A DNA stretch of 64,000 nt from Pseudeuparius sepicola (GCA_963920635.1 OY987304.1:30504365-30568364), one strand, 5' to 3'; shown: positions 1 to 11,503, counted from the stretch's first letter. The notes: generated by a model not told the origin, from the letters alone. Numbers and translations are program-made.

Positions 1-1156
1 TAGGAAGTTAAGTTTCTTTTGGAATTGGACAAACCTATGCTTTTATTAAAGAGTACTTACCGATTTCTTGCTTCTCAGTTCTGTGACATTATTTGCATTG
101 TGTAGAACGAATTGAACACTTCAGCTTATCAACTGCTAGATTGAACATCTCTCAATTATTCATCCTTCCAGTAGGTTCTAAAATTAAGCTCGCCAACACT
201 TCATAAGTGAGTTAAGGGTATGACCAGAAATATTTATTTATTTTATTTTTGATGCAATAGATAGGGAGTAAAAATGCTGTAGAGTTTATCTGAAATCTAC
301 TGGGGAAATAGCATGTTCAAACCACCTAAAAATGTATTATGTTTCATATTGGGAAGATTAGGTGTAGTGTGTAGTAGGTAGGTGGATATTTGGTATAGAT
401 TACTGTTAATGATTCTGTTTTGGTTTTAGGCGTTACCTATTATAAGTGATTTAAGAGTTTAAAAAGGCAAAAATATTAACGCTATTGTACGTATGTGAAC
501 CTTTTCTCAAACTTAGCATTTCTGCGCCTGGGAATACCAAGTATGCCGGCATACCTACCATAATTAGTATGATTAATAATTACTATTATACATAGATGAT
601 TTATACATGATAGTTGCACATGTATTTTTCCAAATAGAATTGTTATTTTATATTTCACAAAAAGAACTTGAAAGACAGTTGAGTGATTTTGGAAATGGTA
701 GAAAGGTTAACACTTTATCAATAACACAAACTTTTTTATGTATAAATATTGGATTTGTCCATACAAATAATAATTAAAAAATGATAATGTATAACTTATG
801 TGCACGTATTTTAAATCATCGAAGTCATAGGGCTAGGCGTATGGCCTATCTACTCGTATGCATGGAAACACAAGTAAGAAACAAAAGTAGTTTTTTTTAC
901 ATCTTGTTAAAACTCACAATATATCGACTGTAACCCCCTGTTCATTCTGTATAACTTTGGTCCTTATATTTTTATCGTACTTTTAAAAATAAACAATACA
1001 AGTCAGTTCGATGTCGATATCGATATACAGTAAAAATAGATGGGCACCTATCGGCCTCTTATGTAGTTCTTAATTTTCTCTTTGAATTGGATAAGTAATA
1101 TTTGAGTGCAAATTTGACATTGCCAGATACATAAAAAAATTATGTGTATATTAATA
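1..1156. other. AT-rich stretch, no gene recognised
   Basis: No long ORF, RNA gene or complete repeat is visible. If the claudin-like gene seen at 2-8 kb continues, its last exon or exons should lie here or left of the window, but no minus-strand exon with the required phase was found. Confidence 0.5.
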
Positions 1157-1961
1157 TACAGGGTGACCGTATTTCGAGTCTATGCATGGGGATCTTGGTT
1201 ATCTTAAGAGATACGAGGTCGGTTAAATTGGGGCAAAGTTGCGGAATTTGATGCCGAGTAACATGGTAAAAAGAAATTTTGACTGGCCCTTTTCGTTTTG
1301 AAAATAATGCGAAAAAACTGAAAATTGTCGTTTTCGTTTTTATTTTTTAAACGAAAACGAATGGCGCTGGACATTTCTAAGTTAATCATTATTAAGGCAC
1401 TTCTTTACAAGGAATCTAAATATGACCTCGCATCTTTTTCTCGCCTCCCTGGACAAAGATATGACGATCAACTTTTATTTTTCTTATGGGCGCCATATTG
1501 GATTTTTGCAAAAACGATTAATTTGATATTACGGCAAGAAAAACAAAGTAAAGCATATTGTGTGACATATCATTTTAACCAGAAAAAAATCCTCTTTTCA
1601 AAAATGCGAAAATCCAATATGGCGCCCATAAGAAAAATAAAAGTTGATCGTCATATCTTTGTCCAGGGAGGCGAGAAAAAGATGCGAGGTCATATTTAGA
1701 TTCCTTGTAAAAAAGTGCCTTAATAATCTTTAACCTAGAAATGTCCAGCGCCATTCGTTTTCGTTATTAAAAAAATAAAAACGAAAACGACAATTTTCAG
1801 TTTTTTCGCATTATTTTCAAAATGAAAAGGGCCAGCCAAAATTTCTTTTTACCATGTTACTCGGCATCAAATTCCGCAACTTTGCCCCAATTTAACCGAC
1901 CTCGTATCTCTTAAGATAACCAAGATCCCCATGCATAGACTCGAAATACGGTCACCCTGTA
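1157..1961. mobile_element. Foldback element FB-1 (805-bp near-perfect palindrome)
   Basis: The ends are TACAGGGTGACCG and its complement CGGTCACCCTGTA, flanked on both sides by TA, consistent with a TA target duplication. The left arm runs to about 1516 and the right arm starts near 1600, leaving a loop of roughly 85 bp. ORFs on both strands here are arm shadows. It is probably a non-autonomous element. Sequences starting with a similar GCATGGGGATCT block recur near 5330 and 58,830, so this is a dispersed family. Confidence 0.85.
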
Positions 1962-2083
1962 TAATGCGTTAAATTTGTTGAGCGTTGTACAGTTCATCAT
2001 TTTTATTTGTATATATTTCTAGGTGAACAGTCCTACTGTGTAAATGGAACTAAACATTATACAGCATAATCTAAACAACTTAC

Positions 2084-2181
2084 GCTGCTCCATTGCTGGA
2101 AAAATTCTTCACCAACTTGCTTTTCCTTCTCGTAATATTCTACGCTGTGCCACAGACCCATAGCCCCAGCACTGAGTAAAC
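2084..2181 (-). CDS. Claudin/PMP22-like tetraspan gene, exon 4 of the visible set
   Basis: This minus-strand exon follows a pyrimidine-rich acceptor (TTTATTACAG) and ends at the donor GTAAGTTG. It begins with two bases completing the Cys codon left open by the 5894-6031 exon and ends in phase 0. It encodes the end of a membrane segment (LLSAGAMGLWHSVEYY) and the start of a loop (EKEKQVGEEFFQQWSS). The pattern of a short hydrophobic run, GLWH and a VGEEF..QW loop resembles insect claudin-like tetraspan proteins. The remaining exon or exons, with the last transmembrane helix, are not visible. Family assignment is from memory of the fold pattern, not a search. Confidence 0.7.
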
Positions 2182-3170
2182 CTGTAATAAAGAGGGAAAA
2201 CAACTTAAGTGCCTGAAAATGACAAACGGAGGTTTGCATACAATAGTTTAATGACCCGTAAGCACACTGTGTACAGTTGATTTCTCTGTTTTGTATTCAC
2301 TCATCAGAAGCTACGTGAAGAAAATTGCTAATTAACAGAGTAGAGTGTAAATTATTATCGATATACAGGGTGTCGATTCAAAAGCAACTGATATTAAGTA
2401 GTTCATCAGTAAATTAAATGAAGGTTGCCTAGATACTTGTCAAAAGTCAAAATATCACACATGTATCACACATCACCATAATATTATATATTTCATTATG
2501 TTGTTAATTTTTCTGTGGCACTGCTAATCCAGTCATAATCGGTGTTCAACACTGTCGTTTTTGTAAGTATTTTTTTTCTCAACGGATCTAATATGTTTTC
2601 TGGGATGCTGAGTCAGAATTTCAAGTTTGCTGCCATGTAGGAGGTCGGCTTCACTGCACAACGAAAACGCAAAAAACCTCAAAATTAACGCTTTTTTAGT
2701 TTTTCGCTTAAAACTCAAAAACTGTGCGTTTTTCGAAAATGACCATTCTAGGCAAAATTAAAGTAGACAAAATTTCCTATAAAATGCACTATTCAACTTT
2801 GACGAGCTGTATCGGCGCTAGAGCGCGCTAAAAACATCCATTTTGGGACCTTCTACGAAAACGTCAAAACTCTCTCCCACCCCCCACAACTCGAAAAATA
2901 TAGGTACTTTATCAACAAAAACCATTATATTACGTGAAAGTTTATTAAATTTCCTACAAGAGACGTCACTAGCATTCAATATTCTCATAAGGGGGTCGGT
3001 GCAAAGCGGCCTACATCAGCCAAAACGACATTCCCACCTGTTTCTCATGATGGGCGCTATATTCTTTATATGGATTACTCTTAAAAGAGGTTGACCAAAC
3101 CCGCCCCAATGTATATTTTCGCAAGCCAGGAAGAGGTAAAGCCCCTCAGCCCCTCCTACACCCGGGAACA

Positions 3171-4066
3171 GTGGAGAAAAGTGTTGCCAACCACATGCTC
3201 TTCCTCCACGCAATGAGTGGTTGCGACTCTACGTCCGCGTTATTCAATAAAGGCAAGGTTAAATTTCTCAAGACCCATTTCAAAACTCCGGATCTCGAAT
3301 CATACATTAGTAAATTCACTGGTCCTTCAGCACTTCCAAAGGAAATAACAGCTGCTGGTGAGAAATTTCTGATTGCCTTTATGATGATAACCACCCAACC
3401 GCAACACTCTACAAGTTGAGGAGAAGCAATACATGACAACAGCTTACAAGGGATCAGCAAACAATGTTTCCCTACCTCCCACTGAAGCTGCAGCTCAACA
3501 ACACGCGTTTAGAGTTTTTCAATCAGGTGCAGCAGTGGATCGGAAACTGCTTGGATCCAGAGCAGTGGGGCTGGAAGTTGACAAAAAATGGATTGGTTTC
3601 TATTAACACACTGAAACCCCCGGCTCCCGAGAGCCTTCTTCAGCTTATATCTCGCAAATGCCAGACAGATTGCCAAGGTCAGTGTGGGTGTAGGCGAGAA
3701 GGGGCGTTCTGCACGAAATTGTGCAGGGTCGTGCTCCAACGTCGACGACAATTCGGATATAGAAGAGGAAAACGACCTGGACGGGCCCCTTGCAGTACCA
3801 CTGTCTGAATTAGCTGAGGCGACAGAAACTATTAGTTCATGTAATATTTTGCATCATAATAATATTTTGCATAATAACAACTTTTTTCGGCAACAATTCA
3901 CTGCTTATCCAGGACAATCCACAGCCCCTGACCCTTTTCTAGACCTTCTATTGCCCAAGACCCTTCACCTGGACCTTCTATTGCCCAAGACCCTTCACCT
4001 GGATCTTCTAGTGCCCAAGATTCATTGCCTGGGCCACCAACAACCAAACGGAGACGAGCAAAATAA
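3171..4066 (+). pseudogene. Broken TE-borne gene with MSGCDSTSA motif and Cys-rich CXC-like domain
   Basis: Readable blocks in order are HAMSGCDSTSALFNKGKVKF (about 3210), LPPTEAAAQQHAFRVF (about 3475), VQQWIGNCLDPEQWGWKL, PPAPESLLQLI, a Cys-rich run (CQTDCQGQCGCRREGAFC, then C-x3-C), an acidic linker and a basic C-terminus, TKRRRAK, before TAA at 4064. Successive blocks are in different frames (breaks near 3395-3420, 3520, 3715 and 3940), so it is not translatable as one protein. This block order matches a large family of uncharacterised proteins in aphid, hydra and coral genomes ending in a tesmin/TSO1-like CXC region. The role is unknown. Its position between inverted arms says it is element cargo. 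Confidence 0.6.
3931..4020 (+). repeat. Three 30-bp tandem units inside the broken gene
   Basis: Units start at 3931, 3961 and 3991, each ending GCCCAAGA. In one frame they encode PSPGPSIAQD-type decapeptides of a low-complexity linker. Units 1 and 2 differ only near their starts. Confidence 0.85.
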
Positions 4067-4642
4067 CTGCGCACGTGACATCAGGTATTTCTTCATACTA
4101 GTTACTATACCTACGTATCTGTCTTTTGTAACCATGTACTAACACTCAATGCCTTTTTTCTTTTCCAGATGGAGAACCTACTCGAAGTGGTGACCCAATC
4201 CTGGGCTCGACGTTGTAGGAAATTTAATGTATTTACACGTGATATAAGGGTTTTTGTTGATAACATGGATATTTTTCGAGTTGTAGGGGTGGGAGTAGGC
4301 GTTTTTGACGTTTTCGTATAAGGGCCAAAAAATCGCTGTTCGTCAGCGCGCTGTAGCGCCGATACCGCTCATCAGAAAATCAAAGAAGTATAGTGCGTTT
4401 TGTAGGAAATTTTGTCTACTTTAATTTTGCAACGGTTATTTTCCAAAAACTCACACTTTTCGAGTTTTAAGCGAAAAACTGAAAAACGTGTGAAAATTTT
4501 GAGGTTTTTCATGTTATTCGTTGCGAAGCCGACCTCTTACATGGTAGGAAACTTGAAATTCGGACTGAGCACCTCAGATAACACATAGAACCGCTGAGAA
4601 AAAACATTCTTGAGAACAAAAAGTCTAGAACAGCATGACACC

Positions 4643-5540
4643 CATTGGAAAAAGGTTAAAAGTATAGCAAAAATAACAGAAAAAATAATTTAAGGGCGAT
4701 TTGAGGTACGGGGGTTGTAGAGGGTGATCTTTTGCAAAACTGCAACTCCTATCAAAAAAGTTAAATCGCAAAGTTGTGGGCAATAAAAAGATTTACAACT
4801 TTTGTATTTACACTTTTTTCACATAAACTCAAAATGTCCGCAAAAAATCGAAATAACCGATTTTTTGTTTTTAATTTCTCTCTCCCACAAAAAAATTTTT
4901 TAAACCAAATTTGGTGAAAACTTACCTTCTTATGTCCCGAATACGCTGTAATTGTTTCGAATCAAAATATTTATTTTTACCCCTTTTTTTGATTTTAAAC
5001 CGAAAAAGTAACCTCATTTTCAATCGAAAATGCCCACGTCAAAAAAGCTGCTTTTTAAAAAAAGTCGGTTCGCTTTTTGTTTGTTGAAACCTCTACTTTC
5101 TGATGGTGTAAAAAATATATACATTACTACGGAAAATTTTCTCAGAAAATGCAAAAAACTAAAAAACTCGATTTAAAAAAAAATTTTTAATCATTGTTTA
5201 AAATTTTAAAAATAAAATAAATAATTGAAATTTACACTTTAATTACTTGAAAAATTTAAGATTCCATGTTATATTGATAAACCAAGAAATTGCAAATCGA
5301 TATACAATGTGTCCCGGATAAGAATGAACAGCATGGGGATCTTGCAAAGGGTGAGAGATAGAACAACGGTTAAATGGGGAAAAAGTTTCGCAATTTTTAG
5401 GCCAATAAAATGGTACAAACAGATTTCTAATATCTCTTTTCGTTTTTGAGTTATTTTGAAAAAAATTAAATTTTGCAATTTCGTTTTTATTTTTTTTTTC
5501 TGAAGTTATCACAGATAGGAAAAAGAAAAACACTTTCTTA
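4643..5540. repeat. Degenerate repeat resembling one arm of FB-1
   Basis: From about 5305 the sequence TGTCCCGGATAAG, then GCATGGGGATCTTG, GTTAAATGGGG and poly-T/AAAAC blocks follows the same order as the FB-1 arm and the relic near 58,830. The 4740-5100 part (GTGTAAATACAAAAGTTGTA-like block, inverted) also recurs near 59,030. No coding potential. Confidence 0.45.
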
Positions 5541-5707
5541 TGGTACTTTTTAACAGGCTTTAAGATGGCGTTTTTAGATTTGTTCTACAACATTTCGTTT
5601 TTTTGAGAAACCATCTTCAACTTATTTTTTTTAAAGACGGACCTCGATTTTTTTTTGCAGATTTTGAAAACACTTTTCATTCCAGATACCATGATGTATG
5701 ACACGAA

Positions 5708-5842
5708 ATATTTTTAAAATGCTTTGAGACAATTATACTGAAAATTCCTTTTTTTCCAATTAAATACAGGGTCGCATTAGAAAGAACTGAGTAGAAAAAA
5801 AGGAATTTTCAGTATAATTGTCTCAAAACATTTTAAAAATAT
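5708..5842. repeat. 135-bp imperfect palindrome
   Basis: About 49-bp arms (ATATTTTTAAAATG... at 5708 and its complement ending at 5842) surround a short loop containing ATACAGGGTCGCATTAG. It can form a long hairpin and is likely a small foldback element or a truncated one. Confidence 0.75.
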
Positions 5843-5893
5843 ATTAGGTATTGAAATCACCGAACGTACATAAAATTGGCACCGAATACTTAC

Positions 5894-6031
5894 ATGCTAG
5901 AAGCATCAAAATGGCTGTAGCTGTAATGTTGGCAGGACTTCTCCTCCAACATCCAGTCACTCCCGTGCAGAATGCCGCAAAGAATGAAATAAATGACAAT
6001 ATAAACAGAGCTATCATGGATCTGCCCATAT
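5894..6031 (-). CDS. Claudin/PMP22-like tetraspan gene, exon 3 of the visible set
   Basis: The acceptor is TTATTTTTCAG and the donor GTAAGTATTC. The exon opens with two bases completing a His codon started by the 6093-6203 exon, and ends with one base completed by the 2084-2181 exon. It encodes a strongly hydrophobic helix (MIALFILSFISFFAAFCTGV), a short basic turn (TGCWRRSPAN) and the next helix (ITATAILMLLA). These would be transmembrane segments 2 and 3 of a four-pass protein, with the basic turn cytoplasmic. The gene would act at the plasma membrane. A junctional or channel-accessory role is inference from the family only. Confidence 0.75.
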
Positions 6032-6092
6032 CTGAAAAATAAGTTAAAATGAAATAAAAAACATTACATTCTAGTGTTTTTAATTCGCTTAC

Positions 6093-6203
6093 GCAGTTTT
6101 GTCCACGCATCTTCTGAAAAGTCTCTAGTTTCGTTGTTTTCATCGGGAATGTAGTAGTTGATATTGTTGCAATGCGTCTCCACTGGACTGAGATATGTTT
6201 TTA
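6093..6203 (-). CDS. Claudin/PMP22-like tetraspan gene, exon 2 of the visible set
   Basis: The acceptor is GTTATATTTTAG and the donor GTAAGCGAA. It encodes an extracellular-loop segment (KTYLSPVETHCNNINYYIPD..., then SEDAWTKL). Its Cys would pair with the Cys of the preceding exon, as in the first extracellular loop of the claudin/PMP22/stargazin superfamily. The phases (2 bases in, 1 base out) fit both neighbouring exons exactly. The intron to exon 3 is only 61 bp. Confidence 0.72.
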
Positions 6204-6278
6204 CTAAAATATAACACATGCGTAATTTTTTAGAAAAAAGTGACTTCATTGGCCCAATATTTAAAGAGTAATATAATA

Positions 6279-7260
6279 CAGTGCGCTCATTTGAAAACTA
6301 GCCACTCTTAATATTTTGGTAAATGAAACAAATTTTAAATATCGCTGAGATTTTTATTGGCATTATGTGTAATGTATAATAGCAATTTACTCACTCCTCT
6401 AGCCTCCACCATTCCCAACTTTAAAATCTTGAATGACACTGCTTGTGATACCTCATTTTATGGGTAATTTAGTCAGGAATGGAGCGCCGTTTCATTTTTT
6501 GAAATCTGTTTAAAAATAATAAATACAGCATAAAGATGCTCTTGGCATTTGTTCCTAAACAACTCCTTAAGTTTGTTGTCGGTAACGGAAAAGACACCTG
6601 CATATATTATTGAGGATTTAAAAGGCAGAATAACTCAAGAATGTAAGAGATTAATGGGGCAAACTTTTGCAAAAGTAAAAACACAAGCTTTTGCAAAAGT
6701 GAAAACACAAGCTATACTTGAACATCTTATAAAATAAAGAAATTCAGATAGTAATAGTTTACTATTTACTTGGTTTTTTCGATACCAATAACAATTTAAA
6801 TTTAACTTGTTTATGGTTTTAACTTGTTTAGGGCCAAGTAAATAATGAAACAAAAAATTAAACGGTCCGGCATCACTGATAAAATTATCTTTATTAAACT
6901 GACATATCACAAGCATAGTAGCGTTGACTGACGTATTAATAAGACTTCTCACGGCTATAGCTTCATGTCCTGGAAAACAGAATGCTCTGATGGCTAACAA
7001 TGTGTTTTGCATTGTATTTTGTCTCCAGAAAGCGCATGGTGAGTTGAAAAAGTGTCAGGCGTGACAGCCGTGAGCAATCTTTATTAATACGTCAATCAAC
7101 GATAGTAGTCCCATTTAAGATTTTAAAGTTGAGAGTGGTGAGGATAGAGGAGATAAATCAGGTCACCATACAAATAAAAACCGACGGGTCTCCCCGATTT
7201 TTAAAATTTTCATTATCGTAATGTGAAGGGTGACTGACTAGCTCTCAAATGAACACAATG
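6279..7260. mobile_element. Mariner-like TIR element relic
   Basis: The ends are CAGTGCGCTCATTTGAAAAC and, inverted, CATTGTGTTCATTTGAGAGC, with TA on both sides (6277-6278 and 7261-7262). A second inverted block (ACTCCTCTAGCCTCCACCAT near 6395 against its complement near 7112-7150) extends the terminal repeats. The interior contains a transposase-tail-like reading frame. It lies in the claudin-like gene's intron. Confidence 0.7.
6588..6736 (+). pseudogene. Fragment resembling the C-terminus of a mariner/IS630-type transposase
   Basis: The segment AYIIEDLKGRITQECKRLMG is followed by a 24-bp near-exact duplication (FAKVKTQA twice) and a stop. The xxIEDLK.RI..EC pattern is typical of the region after the catalytic domain in Tc1/mariner-like transposases. 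No DDE residues remain. Homology is judged by eye. Confidence 0.45.
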
Positions 7261-7988
7261 TATATGAACGAATAAGCTCAAATTTTAGAAAATTGTTTTT
7301 ATCTTTATGTCAAACACGAAAAATTTCATTGTAAAATCGCCATTATTTTGAAACTCTTTGAAAAGTTCTATAAATTATTATAATAACCGTAATCTAAATG
7401 GCTTAATTACATAAAAATTGCGAACATACCATCTGCAAAAAACTACTGTTATTACGTAACGAGTTCGTTGAATCGAAACGATTCAAGAACGAGAAGCGTA
7501 TAGTATTAACCACACTTTTTATTATAGTACCTGGTCAGGATGAACAATTTCTCGGCAAATTCGAGAAAGCCTTCTCAGATTTTTTAAAGGGACTTTTGGT
7601 TATTTAATAAATATTGTGGAAATTTAAGTATTTTCATGTGATTTAATTTTAATTTAATTAATTAAAGTAAATAGTAGTAGTACCTAAATTAGTGTAAAAT
7701 TTGTTTATTTTTATTATTTTTCTGAAATAAATCCCATTTCAAGAAATTAAAAATTATTACTACTTGCATTTCCTTCTGTTGTTTTTTACATAACATAACA
7801 ACTAAAAGGCAATTATACATTTGGTAATAATTATAAAAATATCATTCGTGCACATTGTGCGTGCAGAGTTGTCTTTTAATAAATAGATAACTTTTACTGT
7901 TTAAACTACGTGAATTATTACCATTTCCTATCCAAAAATTATATGCGATATCTTTTATAGGATTATTTTAATGTTAAACGAGTCTTAC
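7261..7988. other. Intron sequence of the claudin-like gene
   Basis: AT-rich DNA between the mariner relic and the donor of the exon at 7989-8118. I see no gene or repeat here. Confidence 0.6.
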
Positions 7989-8118
7989 CTGTAGGAGGCC
8001 GTTCCCTGGGGTAACATATCCTGAAGAGTCCTTTCGTCCTTGTGTAATAGTAATATTTTGAATTCACGTTGTCTAACAGCTCCTGACTTTGAACGTCTGA
8101 ATTTTTGCTGAGGTAATT
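7989..8118 (-). CDS. Claudin/PMP22-like tetraspan gene, exon 1 of the visible set
   Basis: The acceptor is TTTGTTTCAG and the donor GTAAGACTC. It encodes a hydrophilic first-loop segment with VNSKYYYYTRTKGLFRICYP. The GLF..C motif stands where claudin-superfamily proteins have GLW..C. It ends one base into a codon that the 6093-6203 exon completes. Earlier exons with the start codon and first transmembrane helix must lie upstream, above 8118, and were not recognised. Four exons with mutually consistent phases over 6 kb make this the best-supported host gene here. Confidence 0.75.
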
Positions 8119-8754
8119 CTGAAACAAACGAATAATCTAAGTTCTACTGGTGACTTTTTCTTTTTTTTTCAGATGTGGGTGGAAATGATAAATCAATTAG
8201 ATCAGTGATTTTTTAGGTTACTGGATATTTAGTTCAAATTTTACACTTCCACTAATTTTCAACTCCAGGATTTACCTGTTTTCCTTACTTTTCTCATTTC
8301 TGTAAAATTCCAATTTAGGGTTTGGCTTAAAATAATAAGTAATGATTACAGGCTACAGGCGTAGGGAGAGTAAAAAGAAAAAGTTGGGGGGCAATATTTG
8401 TCAAACCCCTCCAAATCTTTTAGGTTAAGCAAATAACGCGATTATGTTTGTGGAAGTAAACAAAAAGTCCCAATAAATTTCGGAATAAGTTGCAATACCT
8501 CGTAAATCAAATTTTAACTAATAATGTTGCAAGTGTCATAAAATTAAAAATAAACACTGGACCAACAAAGGAATGCCTTTAAACCATCATAGGCAAAAAT
8601 AGGCACAACACTCCATTTTGTTCTGCTTATTTTTGAATTATTTGGCCGTAATTACACAAAAAATGGGTTTGTAGTCATATAAGAAAGAAATCTGTTGCAA
8701 ACATATTTATTTTCAATTTAAATGTGTCACTGTATTTCAAAGTAGAGGTGTCTA

Positions 8755-9362
8755 AATGAATTTTCTTGAAATCGGCAGTAAAGTGTCCCAAAATCGTCAT
8801 TAAAAGCACAGAAATCGTACAATAATGAGCTACATTATTGTACGATTTTTTCAATAAGTAGGCCTTGGCGAGATGTAAACGTCACACGCGGAGAAATCGC
8901 CCGTCAAAAGTGACCAAATATTCAAAACCCGGCCGATAAAGGCCCATTTAACTTTTCGTACACATTGCGAAATTGTTTCCTATAGAAGCGCAATCCTTCA
9001 GTATACATATTTTAGTAAATTTGAATATCAATAGATTTATTGTGTAGGCTGCACAAGAAGCAGCAGTTTGGTTTTTCTGTACGAAGATGCCGTGTCTTGT
9101 CTTACTTGACCTAGGTAGAGCGATCGTCAAAGTCAAGCAACGCCGCGCGTAGTCGGTTCATGGACGGGTGATCCCTTATTATTATTTTCTTGCCTAATAA
9201 AACTTTTTTCCGATTTAAAAAAAATACAATAATATGTACCTCGGCACTGAAGTTGTTTTTATGACTCATGTGGTTTATTTGCCTCGGCCAGAGGCCTCGG
9301 CAACTAAATTCCACACGAGTCATAAAAAGTTGAACTTCAGTGCCTTGGGACATAAATAACTA
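8755..9362 (+). repeat. Repeat R-A, copy 1 (about 0.6 kb, hairpin-ended)
   Basis: The same 600-bp sequence occurs inverted at 13,747-14,372 and split at 57,906-58,249/60,622-60,852. All copies share AGTAGGCCTTGGCGAGATGT and GCGATCGTCAAAGTCA-like blocks and end near TAAATAACTATT. The last 100 bp (9243-9344) form a hairpin from GGCACTGAAGTT to AACTTCAGTGCC with a GCC-rich apex. There are no TIRs. A Helitron-like or other non-autonomous element is possible. Confidence 0.75.
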
Positions 9363-10565
9363 TTCCGCCTACTGTTTTAGAAAACTAAAAAATAGGAACT
9401 TGAACATAATCTGCTACTGTCAATTTAGGTTAGATGATCAATAAAAGTTATTATTGAAATGTCCCTGTCCGAGGAATTGTTCTATTTTTATTTTTATTTG
9501 TTAACATTTTTGTCGTGTATTCACTGCTTCCGTTTCAAAATTCAACAGCAATATAAACAAAGTGTCAATTTGTTTTTTATTTTCATATCACGTGTTGAAA
9601 TAAATATTTTGCCATGAAAGATATACCTACTGTCAAAAGCTGTTAAATAGGAATAGGTACATACCTATAGGTAATATACCTATATCTAATGAACTTGCAA
9701 CTAAATTTCGGTTTCCACGTTTAGTGCATTTCCCTATTATCAATGCAATATTATTTATTAAACCAGTTTTCCTTGCCTACATCAGTTTTATAACATATAC
9801 AAGTAGGTATATACCTAATAGCAATTTCAGTGGCCTGGAATGCGAGTTTTCACATAATATATTAAACATAAGGCAGAGGTAGGTATATCACATGCTGGTT
9901 GACTAACGGTACTTACAATTTACTTACAAATTCATTCTATTCTTCGACGGTGTACCACTAGTGCTCTAAAGTTTATAAGTTTGATACAAGCTTCGCCACT
10001 TAGCCTGTATTTTAGTTTGCAAAACTTTTTCACCTGGATACCTACACAATAATTGAACTGTTTTTAGAGCTCCAAATTCGAAAGTGGAAAATGTGTCCTA
10101 TCTGCCAGTGGTTTCTTGGCGTCCTTAGAGGTCTCAAATTTGCAACGAAGTATGTAACTCTCTGCTTACCTACTTTAAAGATCCTGAATAAAAAATCCTG
10201 CATATTTAGAAAAATATTTAAAAATCTTAGTTTTGATGATAATGAAATTATTGATTCAGTTTTCAATGTGGAAAATCAATTGAAAACTAGTTAACACTAG
10301 AAATAATTTGGAAGCAATATTTAACGTTACCTATAATAATAATATACTTCATAATAATTCTCACAATACTCCAAACTAGGAGTATTGTAAGCAACTGAAT
10401 GCTTGTGCGGGGGAGGGGGGTAATAAATATTGTTTTGTCTTTAAACAACCAAATGTAGTAAACAAATAAAAAAGAAAAATAAAATCGACGTTCTCTAAAA
10501 TGACAACTCCTCGTTTCTAATTTTATGGTAGATAGGGCAGTCGGAACGTCGTTCTTAATAGGCCT
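9363..10565. other. AT-rich intergenic stretch
   Basis: Contains many short TAGGTATATACCTA-type micro-palindromes (9630-9880). An overlapping ORF pair near 10,050-10,290 has no recognisable domain. Confidence 0.5.
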
Positions 10566-11165
10566 AAGCTGAAATACAGTTTATTATCTTTGTTTGGATG
10601 TGATTAACACTATACCAAATTTGCACGGTCTATCCATCCCGGATTTGGCCGCCATATTGGAAAATTCCATATAGAAATTATATTTTTATGGATTTTTTAA
10701 ATTAACTCGGTCTGGGTGCACCGTAGACAAAATTTTCAAATGACCCAAAAATAAAACCAATTAAATCCTCTACAAAAAAGGTTTTATTCATTTATTTTGT
10801 AAACTTACCGGTTCTGAAGTTATGGCACCGTTAATAATGATCCATAGAGCAACTTTACTGCATATATTTCGGGCCAAAATATGATGATTGGGACCAATAT
10901 GCCTTATAGAAATGTTTTTTTTTAAATTGAATTATGGCTACATTTCACAAAATAATCAAGCTGCCGAAGTGAAATTTGGCACTGCTGTGTTTTTGGCGAT
11001 GGAGAATAAGCTGAGGATGTCAATTTCTACTTATCAGACAGAGGGCGCCACTTGCGCTGTTCTTGGATCGTATTTTTACTCTTAACTTTTTTGATGTTAT
11101 TTTTTTGGTCTTGCATATAGTGTTCGACACATACAAACAAAGATAATAAACTGTATTGCAGCTTG
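10566..11165. mobile_element. Foldback-like element with 60-bp arms
   Basis: The arm at about 10,566-10,625 (core AATACAGTTTATTATCTTTG) is repeated inverted at about 11,105-11,165. The interior is AT-rich with CCGCCATATTGG near 10,650. No gene recognised. Confidence 0.6.
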
Positions 11166-11503
11166 CCTCCATTTATTTCCACTTAGATCCCCTTGTTTAC
11201 TGGCCTAAGATTCCCAGTAATAAAAAAATAAAATAAATTGACACGACCAGGAAGAAGAGGAAGAATAAAAGACTAATAATTATTATTAGGTAAACCACAA
11301 TTCCAGCTCCAACTATTTGGCGAAATAGCGGGACTTCCATTAATTCTTCGGCAACGGTTGTTCTCTCTTAATTATCTACTTATAACCTACATTTTTTCAT
11401 TATATTGAGTGTAGAATATTTAACGGGTTCATGTTGGCATCCATAAAGGTTGCCAATGATCTAATGTTATAATTTTTTCCTACCACCAAATAGGTATCTG
11501 CAT

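Larger units (their letters stand above)
2541..4642. mobile_element. Foldback/long-TIR element FB-2 carrying a CXC-domain gene relic
   Basis: Two diverged inverted arms of about 420 bp (about 2541-2962 and 4213-4642) flank 1.25 kb of single-copy DNA. Shared blocks include the CAACTCGAAAAATAT stretch, the GAGGTCGGCTTC block and the GAAAACGTCAAAA block. The interior holds a broken plus-strand gene. It lies inside an intron of the claudin-like gene. Outer ends are approximate. Confidence 0.75.

Noticed and set aside
55..140. Minus-strand GTAAGTACT donor after a short open stretch (VQFVLHNANNVTEL in one frame)
   Set aside because: Considered as the next claudin-like exon, but no acceptor gives the phase-0 start needed after the exon at 2084.
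1325..1699. 124-codon plus-strand ORF
   Set aside because: Lies across both arms and the loop of the FB-1 palindrome; explained by the repeat.
9630..9880. Cluster of TAGGTATATACCTA-type sequences considered as a CRISPR-like or regulatory array
   Set aside because: Spacing and units are irregular; such micro-palindromes are scattered through the whole window.
10042..10294. Pair of opposite-strand ORFs, one beginning CPICQWFLG
   Set aside because: Zinc-binding pattern incomplete (only one C-x2-C) and no repeat or splice context.
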